A DNA stretch of 64,000 bases from the NCBI RefSeq assembly GCF_000226975.2, contig NZ_CP019285.1, forward strand, positions 62,001-126,000, written 5' to 3'. A program made the translations under genes and the position numbers. Positions 35,069 to 43,821 of the stretch are shown here, one piece after another. Within the stretch, counting starts at the first letter, position 1. Each line of letters starts with the position of its first letter. Origin of the DNA: Halobiforma lacisalsi AJ5 (GTDB lineage Archaea; Halobacteriota; Halobacteria; Halobacteriales; Natrialbaceae). Under the pieces are notes generated by a model. That model worked only from the letters and a program-made list of their open reading frames with translations. It did not search any database and was not told the origin of the DNA.

Positions 35069-36628
35069 TCAACCGGAATCGCACCCGGCGCCGGCGTCCC
35101 CGCGGGCCGCAGCGTCGGTCGCGAGGGCCCTGACCTCCCGGTCGAAGCTTCGAACCCACTCGCCGACGTCGTGTCGGCGGACGGACTCCGACAGGGACTC
35201 GAGGCGTTCTTGGGCCTCGTCGGCCTCGTCGATCTCGAGCGAGAGCGCGCGGTCGATCGCCGCCGCCGTCCCGGCCACGTCGTAGGGGTTGATCTCGATC
35301 GCCCCCTCGAGGATCTCGCTCGCGCCGGCGAGTTCGCTCAGGACCAGCGTCCCGGTCCCGCCCGCGTTCGCGGCGACGTACTCCATCGCGACCAGGTTCA
35401 GGCCGTCCCGCCGCGAGGAGACGACGAGCGCGTCGGCCGCCCGGTAGAGCGCCAGCAGGCGCTCCCAGTCGACGGCAGCCTCGACGTGGCGGACCGGCGT
35501 CCAGTCGTCGGTCCCGAACCGGGCGTTGATCGCCGCGACCTGCTCGCGGACGCGCCGTTGATACCGCCGGTACTCGGGAACCTGCTCCCGCGTCGGGCCC
35601 GCTACCATCAGGTGCGTGACCGACTCCCGCCACCGGGGTTCGGTCTCGAGGAGGTGTTCGAACGCCCGCAACCGCTCGCGGATCCCCTTCGCGTAGTCCA
35701 GTCGCTCGACGCCCAGCAGGAGCGAACGGCCGGGATCGAGCTCGTAGTCCTCGAAGACGGACGACGGCTCCTCGGTCGACTCCGCTCGCCGCGCGCTCGA
35801 GACGTCGATCCCGATCGGCCGGGCGTAGACGCGGGTTCGCTCCGGTTCGGACGAACCGGTACCCTCGGAACGGACGATCCCCGCCTCCCGGTCGACCGAC
35901 GCACCCGGCAGCAACCGATCGACCGTCTCGAGGAAGTTCCGTCGGTACGCCGGGAGGTGAAAGCCCAGCAGGTCGTTCCCGAGCAGGCCCTCGAGTAGCT
36001 CGCGGGCGTGGGGCGAGACGCGGACGGCGTCGGGCGAGGGCCAGGGGACGTGCCAGAACTGAGCGATCGTCGCCGCGTCGGGCAGCCCCGAGCGGGATCG
36101 AAGCCGGTCGGAAAGCAGGGCGAAGTGGTAGTCCTGGATCCAGACGATCGGGTCGGGGTCGCCCCCCTCGACACCCTCGACGACCGCGTCCGCGAACCGC
36201 TCGTTCGCCCGTTCGTAGGCCGGCCAGTGGGACGGTTCCGAGCGGATCCGTCCCAGGTCGCCGTGACAGAGCGGCCAGAGCGTCGAGTTGCTGTAGCCGT
36301 AGTAGTAGTCCTCGACCGTCGACTCCGCGAGGAAGACGCGCTCGAGGTCGTAGGCTGGTTCCTCCGGCGGCACCCGCACGGTCCCGTCGTCGGCGACGGC
36401 CGCGTCGGCGTCGCCGCTCCCCCACGCGACCCAGGTGCCGCCGAGCCGTCGCAGGACGGGATCGAGAGCCGTCGTGAGCCCGCCCGCCGAGCGTTCGACC
36501 GCGATCCCGTCGTCGGTTCTCGAGTGGACGTACGGCTCGCGGTTCGAGACGACGACGAGATCGCGCTTCCGCAGCGGCGACGACGCCGACAGCGTCCAGG
36601 CCGGGCGGGACGATGGAGACTCGGGCAC
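35069..36628 (-). CDS. otsA: Alpha,alpha-trehalose-phosphate synthase (GT20)
   Basis: OtsA joins glucose from a sugar nucleotide to glucose-6-phosphate. The 519-residue protein has VVSNREPYVHSR near residue 25 with SAGGLTTALDPVLRRLGGTWVAWG, then YYYGYSNSTLWPLCH, IVWIQDYHFALL, FWHVPWPSPD, GFHLPAYRRNFL, LLLGVERLDYAKGI and the nucleotide-binding DGLNLVAMEYVAAN. All GT20 landmarks are in order. No trehalose-phosphate phosphatase is near it. Trehalose or sulfotrehalose is a compatible solute in some haloarchaea. Start is a GTG at 36628, with a TATA-like GATGATTACTC about 28 bp before. Confidence 0.92.
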   Translation of the reverse strand: MPESPSSRPAWTLSASSPLRKRDLVVVSNREPYVHSRTDDGIAVERSAGGLTTALDPVLRRLGGTWVAWGSGDADAAVADDGTVRVPPEEPAYDLERVFLAESTVEDYYYGYSNSTLWPLCHGDLGRIRSEPSHWPAYERANERFADAVVEGVEGGDPDPIVWIQDYHFALLSDRLRSRSGLPDAATIAQFWHVPWPSPDAVRVSPHARELLEGLLGNDLLGFHLPAYRRNFLETVDRLLPGASVDREAGIVRSEGTGSSEPERTRVYARPIGIDVSSARRAESTEEPSSVFEDYELDPGRSLLLGVERLDYAKGIRERLRAFEHLLETEPRWRESVTHLMVAGPTREQVPEYRRYQRRVREQVAAINARFGTDDWTPVRHVEAAVDWERLLALYRAADALVVSSRRDGLNLVAMEYVAANAGGTGTLVLSELAGASEILEGAIEINPYDVAGTAAAIDRALSLEIDEADEAQERLESLSESVRRHDVGEWVRSFDREVRALATDAAARGDAGAGCDSG

Positions 36629-36737
36629 TGGCTACGGCTGAGGAGTCGCGAGTAATCATCCTTTCGTCCCCGACGGGAAGCCGGCAGCGTCGTACTGAAC
36701 CGGCAACGTTTTTCGAGCTACTTCCTAACCCCGCGGT

Positions 36738-37919
36738 ATGCGTACCGTCGAGATCGGCGATATGCCAGTCGGAGACGGCCATCCGCCGCGAGTGATGGGT
36801 GTGTTGAACATGAGCGTCGAGTCGAACTACGACCCCAGCGTCCACGGCGGCGTCTCCGAGGCCGTCCGCCACGTCGAGGAGGAGATGGTCCCCGAGGGAG
36901 CCGACATCATCGACATCGGGTTGCAGTCGGCGAACCCGAAAAACGACTGGCTCCCCGAGGAGGTCGAACGCGACCGCCTCGCGAAGGCGCTTGCCGTCGT
37001 CGACGAGGTCGACGCCGACGTCGCCTTCTCGATCGAGACGCGGTACGCGGGGGTCGCCGAGGAGGCGATCCAGGGCGGCTTCGATCTCGTCAACGACGTC
37101 TGTGGCTTCGCCGACCCCGAGATGCCCAAGGTCTGCGAGGAGTACGACGTCCCCGTCGTCAAGATGGCCAGCCCCCCGGACATCAAAAAGCCGGGTCACC
37201 TGAAGAGCATCGACGATATCTTCGAGGCCCTGGAGCGGGGCGGGTTCACCGACAAGACGATCATCGACCCCGCGTTCGGCGGCTGGTACGACGAGCGCAC
37301 CTACGAGGACAACTGGGAGATGTTCCGCCGCCTGCGGGAGTTCCGCGCATTCGGCCGCCCGATCCTCACCGCGACCAACCGCGAGGACTTCCTCGGCGAC
37401 CTGGCCGGCCGCCCCGAGACCGAAGACCAGTTACCCGTCAGCCTGGCCGCTGCCACGATGGAGGTCGAGCGCGGCGCTCACATCATCCGCACCCACGACG
37501 TCGCCGCGACCAAAGACGTGGTCCAGGTGGCCCACGCGCTGGGCGACGAGCGCTCGATCCGCGACGACGAACCGCGGGTCGTCGAACTCCGCAACGTCTC
37601 GGAGCGCGAACTCGGGCGGACCCTCTCCCTGCGCGAAAACGCGACCGGGCGGGAGCCGTCCTCGACGCTGTGCTTCCAGGTCGACGGCCTCGACGAGGCG
37701 ACCGAAGCCGCCCTCCGAACGTGGGCTGACCGCCACAGCCTCGCCCTGGCGATCGATCCGGGCGCTGACGCTCTTCTCGTCGGCACCACGGGCGAACTAC
37801 GCGACGCCGTCGCCGACGCGGACGCCGACGGCGGTGTCGACGACCGCGACCGCGAGCCGCTCGCACCGATCCTCGAGACCGTCCGTTCGGCGCTGGATCG
37901 ACGCGGTTCGGCCGACTAA
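36738..37919 (+). CDS. folP: Dihydropteroate synthase-like protein with C-terminal extension
   Basis: The 393-residue protein has the DHPS/pterin-binding barrel: RVMGVLNMSVESNYDPSVHGG near residue 18 (the MGxxNxTPDSF loop), GADIIDIGLQSANP near residue 53, DLVNDVCGFADPEM, VVKMASPP, TIIDPAFGGWYDE, and RGAHIIRTHDVAATKDVV for the last strand. The MGVLN loop ends ESNYD rather than TPDSFSD, so substrate handling may differ from bacterial DHPS. About 120 residues after the barrel have no match I recognise. Haloarchaea have fused folate enzymes, which fits an added domain. It acts in folate or related pterin synthesis. Confidence 0.82.
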   Translation: MRTVEIGDMPVGDGHPPRVMGVLNMSVESNYDPSVHGGVSEAVRHVEEEMVPEGADIIDIGLQSANPKNDWLPEEVERDRLAKALAVVDEVDADVAFSIETRYAGVAEEAIQGGFDLVNDVCGFADPEMPKVCEEYDVPVVKMASPPDIKKPGHLKSIDDIFEALERGGFTDKTIIDPAFGGWYDERTYEDNWEMFRRLREFRAFGRPILTATNREDFLGDLAGRPETEDQLPVSLAAATMEVERGAHIIRTHDVAATKDVVQVAHALGDERSIRDDEPRVVELRNVSERELGRTLSLRENATGREPSSTLCFQVDGLDEATEAALRTWADRHSLALAIDPGADALLVGTTGELRDAVADADADGGVDDRDREPLAPILETVRSALDRRGSAD

Positions 37920-38118
37920 CGCGACGGAGGCCATAGTTCGGAAGCGCGCCCGGCCCCGTTCGGAGCGTCGCGAGCACAAGTTGGTATCCGGGACTGTCTC
38001 GATCTGCGAGGGAAATCCGGATCGAGACGGCGACTACCGATCTACTCCGGCGGTATCGGGCGAACGTCGACGGCGGCCGCCGAAGCCCCGGTCTTTTTCT
38101 TCCCTACCTTCGTAACGA

Positions 38119-38295
38119 ATGCACATGAAATCAGTCCGGAAGGCACTCCGTGACGGGGAACTCGACAAGGACACCTACGATCGACTCGTCTGTGGCGAGT
38201 GCGAAAAGCCGCTGAAGACCGAGAACGACCCGGACCAGATCAAGACGGTGCGGATCTGTCCGGACTGCGACCAGGAGTGGAAGGAGATCAGATAG
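38119..38295 (+). CDS. Small two-Cys-pair zinc-finger protein
   Basis: This 58-residue protein has CGEC near residue 25 and CPDC at 47-50, four cysteines for one zinc, with a basic N-terminus (MHMKSVRKALRDG) and C-terminal DQEWKEIR. A TATA-like CTTTTTCTT lies about 27 bp before the first ATG (38119), making the message leaderless; a second ATG two codons on (38125) is the alternative. Size and layout resemble the single-zinc-finger mini-protein HVO_0758 of Haloferax volcanii, which affects swarming and biofilms; that identity is from memory, not a search. Confidence 0.85.
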   Translation: MHMKSVRKALRDGELDKDTYDRLVCGECEKPLKTENDPDQIKTVRICPDCDQEWKEIR

Positions 38296-38431
38296 TCGAA
38301 GACGGAGTCGACGGGCGGGCGGGGGCCCAGCGGGGCATCGGCCCACCGGACACCGCAGGACACGGACGTTTTTCGGGTGCGTATCCGCCTCGAGAATGGC
38401 GTCTCGGGTCCGTCGGGCCATCGCGACGGGC

Positions 38432-39655
38432 TTACGACCGCTCGCCCGCCATCGCCGAAAAGAGCCGTTCCTCGAACTCCTCCCGGCCGATCCCGTCCGA
38501 GGGACCGAGTCCCTGCATGTGATCGACCGACACCTGTCCGCCACCCATCCGGGCGTGGCCGCCCGCATTTGCCATCGGAATGTCGCTGACGGCGTGGCGG
38601 AGCGTCTCCCCCATGTGCACGCGGTCGTCCCGGGACCGGCCCGACAGGTGGATCGTCCCGTCGTTCTCGCCGTAGACCACGACCGCGGTCACTCCCTCGA
38701 GGTGCATGAGTTCGTCCGCCGCCTGCGGGATCGCGTCGACGTTCGAGATGGTCCCCACGTCACAGACCGCGAAGGGGCCCTCGACCCGCTTCTCGGTGAT
38801 CGCGGTCGCCTTGACCTGTAACACGTCGTCGCTGACCTGCGGATTGGCGATACGCTCGAGCAGGTCCTCGTCGATCTCGTCGAAGAGGTACGCGGCGGCG
38901 TCGAACTCGGCCTTCGAACAGCCGTTCGTCAGGTGATTGGTGTCGGACTGGATCCCGTAGAGCAGGCCCGTCGCGAGTTCGGGCGTGAGTTCGAGGGCCG
39001 TTCCATCGTCCTCGCCCGTCGCCGCGCCGAGTTCCTCGAGGTATTCGACGAAGATCGTCGACGCCGCCCCGTACTCCGTGCGGACGTCGGTGAACCGCGT
39101 TCCGGTACCGTTGCCGGGATGGTGGTCGATCACCGCGACGGGTTCGACGTTCTGTGCGCCGGTGAACCCGCGAGGCGTGTTGTGATCGACCAGGACGACC
39201 GTGTCGGCGGCCAGCTCCGAACTGGATTCGATACTCTCGAGGTCGAGGCCGAGCACGGTGCGGAACGCACGGTTTTCCTGATGGCGGATCTCGCCGGAGA
39301 ACTGCAGCGTCGTCTCCGTGTCGACGGAGTCGGCGATGGCCTCGACGCCCATCGCACACGCCATCGCATCGGGATCCGGGTTCGGATGCATTAGTACGGC
39401 CACGTCGTCGTACTCCTCGAGTACACGCTGGAGGTGGGAGCCGGGTGGGCGACGGAACCAGCGGACGGCCCACCACCCACCGAGGACGACCCCCGCGACG
39501 AGCAACACCAGCAGCGAGAGGACGAGCGGATCGAGCGCTCGCAGCGAGTCGACGACTGCGTCGACGACCAGCACGTCCGCCTCGAGCCCGCCGTCCACGC
39601 TCAAGTCGGCATCGACGCCGACGAACGAGGGCCTCGAGGCGTCGCGGTAGCTCAT
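38432..39655 (-). CDS. Membrane-anchored DHH-family phosphoesterase
   Basis: The 407-residue protein has one membrane segment near residues 38-60 (LVLSLLVLLVAGVVLGGWWAV), then a DHH domain with MHPNPDPDAMACAMGV, VLVDHNTP, AVIDHHPGNG and a C-terminal DHHA1 with ANAGGHARMGGG. Such proteins are Mn-dependent nanoRNases or cyclic-dinucleotide phosphodiesterases. The catalytic domain is probably on the cytoplasmic side of the anchor. The ATG at 39655 was chosen over the GTG three codons earlier, with a TATA-like TTTGTGG 25-30 bp upstream. Confidence 0.87.
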   Translation of the reverse strand: MSYRDASRPSFVGVDADLSVDGGLEADVLVVDAVVDSLRALDPLVLSLLVLLVAGVVLGGWWAVRWFRRPPGSHLQRVLEEYDDVAVLMHPNPDPDAMACAMGVEAIADSVDTETTLQFSGEIRHQENRAFRTVLGLDLESIESSSELAADTVVLVDHNTPRGFTGAQNVEPVAVIDHHPGNGTGTRFTDVRTEYGAASTIFVEYLEELGAATGEDDGTALELTPELATGLLYGIQSDTNHLTNGCSKAEFDAAAYLFDEIDEDLLERIANPQVSDDVLQVKATAITEKRVEGPFAVCDVGTISNVDAIPQAADELMHLEGVTAVVVYGENDGTIHLSGRSRDDRVHMGETLRHAVSDIPMANAGGHARMGGGQVSVDHMQGLGPSDGIGREEFEERLFSAMAGERS

Positions 39656-39734
39656 ACCGGACACTCAAATCGAACCACAAAGAATTTTCCGCCGATTTAC
39701 CGGTTCGACTGGGGGGCTCGAGGTCCCTCGGGAC

Positions 39735-40625
39735 TCACTCGCTCCGATAGTCCTCGATCGCCGCCCGATATCCCTCCCTGAAGGTCGGGTACGCGAACTC
39801 GTAACCCAGCGCGCGCAGTTTCGCGTTGTCACAGCGCTTGCTCGTCAGGATGCGCCGTCGCGCGGCCGCCGAGAGGTCGTTCTCCGCCAGCCGCTCGTCT
39901 TTCGTCCGTTTGGGCGGCTCCGACCGACCGCACTGCTCGGCCAGCCAGTCCGCGAACGTCCACTTCTCGACGGGTTCGTCGTCGACGACCTGGACGACCT
40001 CGCCGCGGGCCCGATCCTCCTCGAGCAGGTAGCGGACCGCGCCCGCGGCGTCGTCGCGGTGGACCATGTTCAGGTATCCCTCCGTGACGGGGCCCTCGAG
40101 GTAGCGCTCGAGGCGGTACCGGTCGGGACCGTAGAGGCCGGCGTAGCGGGCGACGGTCCCCTCGAAGCCGTGTTCGGGCGGCAGTTCGCGGGCGATCCGC
40201 TCGGCCTCGGCGAGCACCTCGGTCTTCTCGGTGGTCGGCTCGATCGCCGTCCCCTCGTCGACCCAGTCGCCCTCGTGATCCCCGAGGACGCCCGTCGAGG
40301 AGGTGTAGACGAGCCGCTCTGGCGCGTTCTCGCGCTCCCCGAATACCTCGATCGCGGTCCGCAACCCCTCGACGTAGATCTCGCGGGCGGCGTCGGGGCC
40401 GCGGCCGCCGCTGCTCGCGGCGAAGACGACGGCGTCGACGTCCGGAACCGACTCGAGCCCCTCGGGATCGGTGATGTCCGCCCGAACGGCCTCGAAGCCG
40501 GCCGATTCGATCGCGTCGATCCCCGCGTCGGAGCGGCGGACGCCGACCGCGTCGTGGCCCCGCTCGACGAGCTGGTTCCCGAGCTCGAGGCCGACGTACC
40601 CACAGCCCAGAATAGCGACGTGCAT
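39735..40625 (-). CDS. NAD(P)-dependent epimerase/reductase-like SDR protein
   Basis: The 296-residue protein starts MHVAILGCGYVGLELGNQLVERGHDAVGV, an NAD(P)-binding GxGxxG Rossmann fold, and continues with DAVVFAASSGGRGPDAA, LVYTSSTGVLGDHEGDWVDE (Ser/Thr of the active site, with TSS) and the C-terminal WTFADWLAEQ substrate region. It resembles the YeeZ-like branch of extended SDRs. The Tyr-x3-Lys pair is not clear, so catalytic mechanism is uncertain. An in-frame GTG 8 codons upstream exists; the ATG at 40625 fits the fold and a TATA-like CTATGTG at about 40650. Confidence 0.82.
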   Translation of the reverse strand: MHVAILGCGYVGLELGNQLVERGHDAVGVRRSDAGIDAIESAGFEAVRADITDPEGLESVPDVDAVVFAASSGGRGPDAAREIYVEGLRTAIEVFGERENAPERLVYTSSTGVLGDHEGDWVDEGTAIEPTTEKTEVLAEAERIARELPPEHGFEGTVARYAGLYGPDRYRLERYLEGPVTEGYLNMVHRDDAAGAVRYLLEEDRARGEVVQVVDDEPVEKWTFADWLAEQCGRSEPPKRTKDERLAENDLSAAARRRILTSKRCDNAKLRALGYEFAYPTFREGYRAAIEDYRSE

Positions 40626-40778
40626 ACCCGAATTCGCGGCGGACGTCACATAGGTGCACCGCTCGCCGCCGCCGTATCGGCCCTCCCGGTCGCGAGGGGA
40701 TCGCCCGATGCCGTCCCGTCACATCGCGAACCGGGGCAAAGCGATATGGTTCGTGTTAACGTACTATTACGAACGAGC

Positions 40779-40928
40779 ATGTCCGAAACGTGTGCCAACT
40801 GCGGGAGCAGGGTGCCGGCCCGGCGGTACCACGTCCACCTCTCGTCGGCGGAGGTACTCGAGTTGCCGCTCTGTGAGGGGTGTCGGTACAAGTTCGTCAC
40901 CGCGGACTGGGTCGACGCGGTGGTGTGA
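40779..40928 (+). CDS. Mini zinc-finger protein
   Basis: The 49-residue protein has CANCGSR at residue 5 and CEGCRYKF near residue 34, a four-Cys zinc site, and an aromatic/basic middle (RRYHVHLSSAEVLELPL). A TATA-like GTTAACGTAC about 27 bp before the ATG implies a leaderless message. Function unknown. It is the last clearly core gene before the accessory island. Confidence 0.78.
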   Translation: MSETCANCGSRVPARRYHVHLSSAEVLELPLCEGCRYKFVTADWVDAVV

Positions 40929-41028
40929 CGGGCGCGACTCCGTCGACCGCGGCGCGACCGACGGAGCCGAGCGTCGGATAGGAAGAGCGATATCTGCGAC
41001 CTCCGATCCCCGAGGGCGTCCGGAAACC

Positions 41029-41113
41029 GACTCTGAGAGTCAGAGTCCCGGAGACATATCCGGAATGCTGTACCGATGTCCCAGCGCAACCGCTGCCCGG
41101 GACGCGGTTGCGC
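41029..41113. repeat. Pair of hairpins at the left edge of the accessory island
   Basis: A perfect inverted repeat GCGCAACCGC (41084-41093) / GCGGTTGCGC (41104-41113) surrounds a 10-nt loop containing CCCGGG. About 40 bp to the left, GACTCT-G-AGAGTC (41029-41041) forms a second stem. They lie 19 bp and 90 bp from the first IS remnant. A terminator for the upstream gene or a structured target site for the insertion are both possible. Confidence 0.6.
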
Positions 41114-41131
41114 CAGAACTGACTTACAGCT

Positions 41132-41281
41132 CAGCTTTGCACGTTAGCGTCAGCGGCTGAGTGAACCAAAAGGTAGTCGATCACGGTCATCAAGTCATCG
41201 ACACCGCGATCATCGTTGTCTACGAGAGAAGGTTGTAAACGGCTTCGTTCAGAGAAGGTTCCAAGTTCACTCGAAGCGATG
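41132..41281 (-). mobile_element. Remnant of an IS701-like transposon end (first copy)
   Basis: The sequence begins with the terminal repeat CAGCTTTGCACGTT (41132-41145) and continues for about 150 bp. It is closely similar to 43822-43979, the matching end of the second copy. Read on the minus strand, it encodes the transposase C-terminus in pieces (SLNEAVYNLLS, then in another frame DRGVDDLMTVIDYLL). The rest of the element has been lost. Confidence 0.85.
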
Positions 41282-41304
41282 GCGTGTATTTCGAAGATAC
41301 GCTC

Positions 41305-41571
41305 ATGCGGTCGTTGACCGACTGTCAGTTCTCAGTTGGCTTCGATAACGATCCTGGCGAGCCGGTAACCCTTGTCTTCCAAGCCCCGACAGCGATGTTT
41401 CCCGATAACGCGACGCCGACGGCCGCGCTCGGGATGCTGCTGACCGACCACGGAGTCCCGGTCGCCAAACGCGAAACCGACGATTCGTACGAACACTTAT
41501 TCGAATCGACCGAGGCAGTGTCGTGGGACTTTACGATTCGCCACGAAATGACGTCGTACTTCTCGAATTAG
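41305..41571 (+). CDS. Hypothetical protein between the IS remnant and the A+T-rich segment
   Basis: The 88-residue frame (MRSLTDCQFSVGFDNDPGEPV..., ending HEMTSYFSN) has normal codon use for the host and an alpha/beta look (VTLVFQAPTAMFPDN, TAALGMLLTDHGVPVA). I do not recognise it; it could be a stand-alone small protein or the tail of a broken gene, because it begins directly after the truncated IS copy. Confidence 0.45.
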   Translation: MRSLTDCQFSVGFDNDPGEPVTLVFQAPTAMFPDNATPTAALGMLLTDHGVPVAKRETDDSYEHLFESTEAVSWDFTIRHEMTSYFSN

Positions 41572-41635
41572 ACGTAGTTTGTTGTAGTTAGAGAGTGACT
41601 TTTATATTCATCTCTTAATATTAGAAATAGATTAT

Positions 41636-42076
41636 TTATATGGATTCAGTTAGACACGAGGTGCCTTCTTCGACATAATCTTCACGAACTCTAAAAGTTA
41701 GTATATCACCAATGACTGGCTCATCAATACTACAGTCAAGTGAGAAGCTAGTTCTTATGGTTGGTCTGTCATTGATCGTGATTTCAACTTCAATTTCATC
41801 CCCTTTATTCAAATCAGTCGAATGCAATTGTGCAAGAGACGATGTATTAATACGATCTGGATCTGGGTGTTCACTGGGTACGTCTAAGCTCTGTTCTAGA
41901 ATCTTATTATTAGATTTGTAGGCTATTAGTTCCACTTCGAGATACCTGTCTGTGTGATTTATAACACCGAACGCAACAGACCGGTCACTTCCGAATACAC
42001 CTCCACATCCGGACAATACTCCGATTAATATAGGAAAAAAGTAAATAACTCTTCTTCGATGGTGATCTCCGTCCAT
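41636..42076 (-). CDS. Predicted lipoprotein of the A+T-rich island
   Basis: The 146-residue protein has positively charged residues (HHRRR), a hydrophobic stretch (VIYFFPILIGVLSG) and a lipobox-type Cys24 in LSGCGG. After that comes a strand-rich domain (SVAFGVINHTDRYLEVELIAYK..., DEIEVEITINDRPTIRTSFSL) resembling an immunoglobulin-like fold. It would be fixed to the outer face of the membrane. It follows the Tat-exported protein gene by 59 bp on the same strand, and both are unusually A+T-rich with AGA/ATA/TTA codons, unlike the host. The function is unknown. Confidence 0.7.
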   Translation of the reverse strand: MDGDHHRRRVIYFFPILIGVLSGCGGVFGSDRSVAFGVINHTDRYLEVELIAYKSNNKILEQSLDVPSEHPDPDRINTSSLAQLHSTDLNKGDEIEVEITINDRPTIRTSFSLDCSIDEPVIGDILTFRVREDYVEEGTSCLTESI

Positions 42077-42135
42077 ATTCGGATATATTATATTCTTATT
42101 TTGTAATTTATTATTAATTGAATTACAAAACTTTA

Positions 42136-43563
42136 TTAGGATTTAACTTCGTATTCTACTTCAAGTGGCTCCTTCGGTGCTGTATTAAATCCAATTGGAG
42201 AATTATACTCACAGTAGCAAAGTCCACCCCCGTTGGGCGTTCCCGGAAGGGTGAACCCAAAACTCGGATGCACTACCACAGAGTGTGTACCCGAGTCGTA
42301 CTCATTGTTGACTCTCAGTTGAACGCTAGCAACCTCTTCATCAGTGTCTCCAGTAGGTAGGTTATCGGGATCCTGATCTAACGGTATATCGAAGTACATT
42401 TCTTCTCCCTGATTCCTCTTATCGACATCTGCTCCGCCACTCTGGTTTAAATCATATAGGGCTGATCCAAGACTTGTGTAGATGTTACCGTATACAGCAT
42501 CTGTGAATTCAAACCCAAGACCCAACAGATCATTGCCGCTTTCACCATCGTTATCGTTTGGTACAGGATCTTCGAAGTACAGGTTATCTCTAACCTCATT
42601 GTCTCCAATTTCAATATGGAATTGATATGTTTTAGGCTTTCCATATGGGGGCTCTGGATCAGCGCTACAATTGTCTGCAATAAGATGTCCATCTGGACGT
42701 TGAGTGAAATGCATGTGGAACTCCCAGATTGCTGAATTACCGTCCTCAATTTGATAGTAGTCTTCTTCTTCAGTCCCTCTACCCGTTACTCCAGCAGCCA
42801 ATTTCCAAGATGGTTCTTGATAACTGCACTCTCTGTTATCTACTTCACCGTCCCATGGCTTTTCATCTAAAATCCCAGTATCAACATATTCAGCCTGAGA
42901 GGTTATCTTTTCGCTCTTTGATTCTTCTAATTCAACTTTTTGGCTATTGGGATATTTATTGACGCCAGGCCGGACGGGCTCGAGGTCATCTACGAACCGT
43001 TTTGATCCAGTATCTGTTGGGAGGCCTTCATCTGGAATTGTGAAATTCAATTCACTTTCTTCCCAATCTTGTCGACGGCTATGCATTCTAACTGTCTTGT
43101 CATATTTGAAATCTTCTTGTGGTATCAAGTAGAATCCAATCTCGCCCCATTTTGAAGATGGCCGACTTAGAGTTCCGGCAAACCGTTCGGGTTCAGTTAG
43201 TCTAATCAGGTTCAATTTAAGAGGATACTCTCTATCCGCATATTCTCGCAAGTATTCTTCATCATCAAATATTCCAATATATTCATCTCTAATTGAGTTA
43301 ACATTTTTGTCAACTTCACTAAGTGGTAGCGTGTAACCTGCAATTCTAATTGATCCACTGAGTTCGTTATTACTAGAATTCACATTCCCCGAGACTGCGC
43401 CTGCGGTCTGATGAGTTAGAGTGTCATATGCCAACCCAGCGAATCTAAAACCGGCAGCAGTAGCATTACCAGTGACGCTAACCAAAGCAACCGAACCGCT
43501 GGTAATCGCTTTCAAAACTGTTCGCCTTGAGTCGTCACCATCAGCAATTTCTTTCATCTGCAT
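42136..43563 (-). CDS. Tat-exported protein of unknown family (A+T-rich island)
   Basis: The 475-residue protein opens with a Tat signal: Arg13-Arg14 in DSRRTVLK, a hydrophobic stretch ITSGSVALVSV and a probable cleavage site after ATA near residue 36. The mature part is acidic, with many Asn and Tyr residues, and has no motif I know. Four cysteines (RECSYQ, DNCSAD and the pair LCYCEY near the C-terminus) may form disulfides. Repetitive-looking strand segments such as TYQFHIEIGDNEV and VQLRVNNEYDSGTHSVVV suggest a beta-rich fold. Low G+C codon use against the background indicates recent transfer. It could be a secreted antimicrobial, adhesin or enzyme; the sequence does not decide. Confidence 0.75.
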   Translation of the reverse strand: MQMKEIADGDDSRRTVLKAITSGSVALVSVTGNATAAGFRFAGLAYDTLTHQTAGAVSGNVNSSNNELSGSIRIAGYTLPLSEVDKNVNSIRDEYIGIFDDEEYLREYADREYPLKLNLIRLTEPERFAGTLSRPSSKWGEIGFYLIPQEDFKYDKTVRMHSRRQDWEESELNFTIPDEGLPTDTGSKRFVDDLEPVRPGVNKYPNSQKVELEESKSEKITSQAEYVDTGILDEKPWDGEVDNRECSYQEPSWKLAAGVTGRGTEEEDYYQIEDGNSAIWEFHMHFTQRPDGHLIADNCSADPEPPYGKPKTYQFHIEIGDNEVRDNLYFEDPVPNDNDGESGNDLLGLGFEFTDAVYGNIYTSLGSALYDLNQSGGADVDKRNQGEEMYFDIPLDQDPDNLPTGDTDEEVASVQLRVNNEYDSGTHSVVVHPSFGFTLPGTPNGGGLCYCEYNSPIGFNTAPKEPLEVEYEVKS

Positions 43564-43821
43564 CTAACAGTAATTGCAGAGTAGGTGTATTAGTTGACTC
43601 TAAATTCTAACTGAGAATATAAAAGAAAGATATATGTACACAATGACCATTCATTTATGTATTAAATAATTATAGATAAGAATGTGTGAAAACAGGAAAT
43701 TATATTCAGAAAAAGTAAGTGTTATAGAATGATTTCCGTACTGTAGTTACGGCTCTTCTCGGTTACTTCTTCGTCGTATAATGACGACGAGATCGTAGCA
43801 ACACCTATCTGAGTAACCACT
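43564..43821. other. A+T-rich non-coding segment upstream of the exported-protein gene
   Basis: No gene is seen. The left part is very A+T-rich and should hold the promoter of the exported-protein gene (for example CTAATACAC near 43590 on the minus strand). The right part includes a short stem TCGTCGT/ACGACGA near 43780-43800 and leads into the terminal repeat of the second IS copy. Confidence 0.55.

Noticed and set aside
35046-37199. A 717-codon open frame on the minus strand spanning otsA and part of folP
   Set aside because: It crosses two well-supported genes in another frame and gives Arg/Gly-rich nonsense; otsA and folP have full family motifs.
41084-41113. A riboswitch or ncRNA hairpin
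   Set aside because: A single stem with a CCCGGG loop and no conserved aptamer features; better described as a plain inverted repeat.
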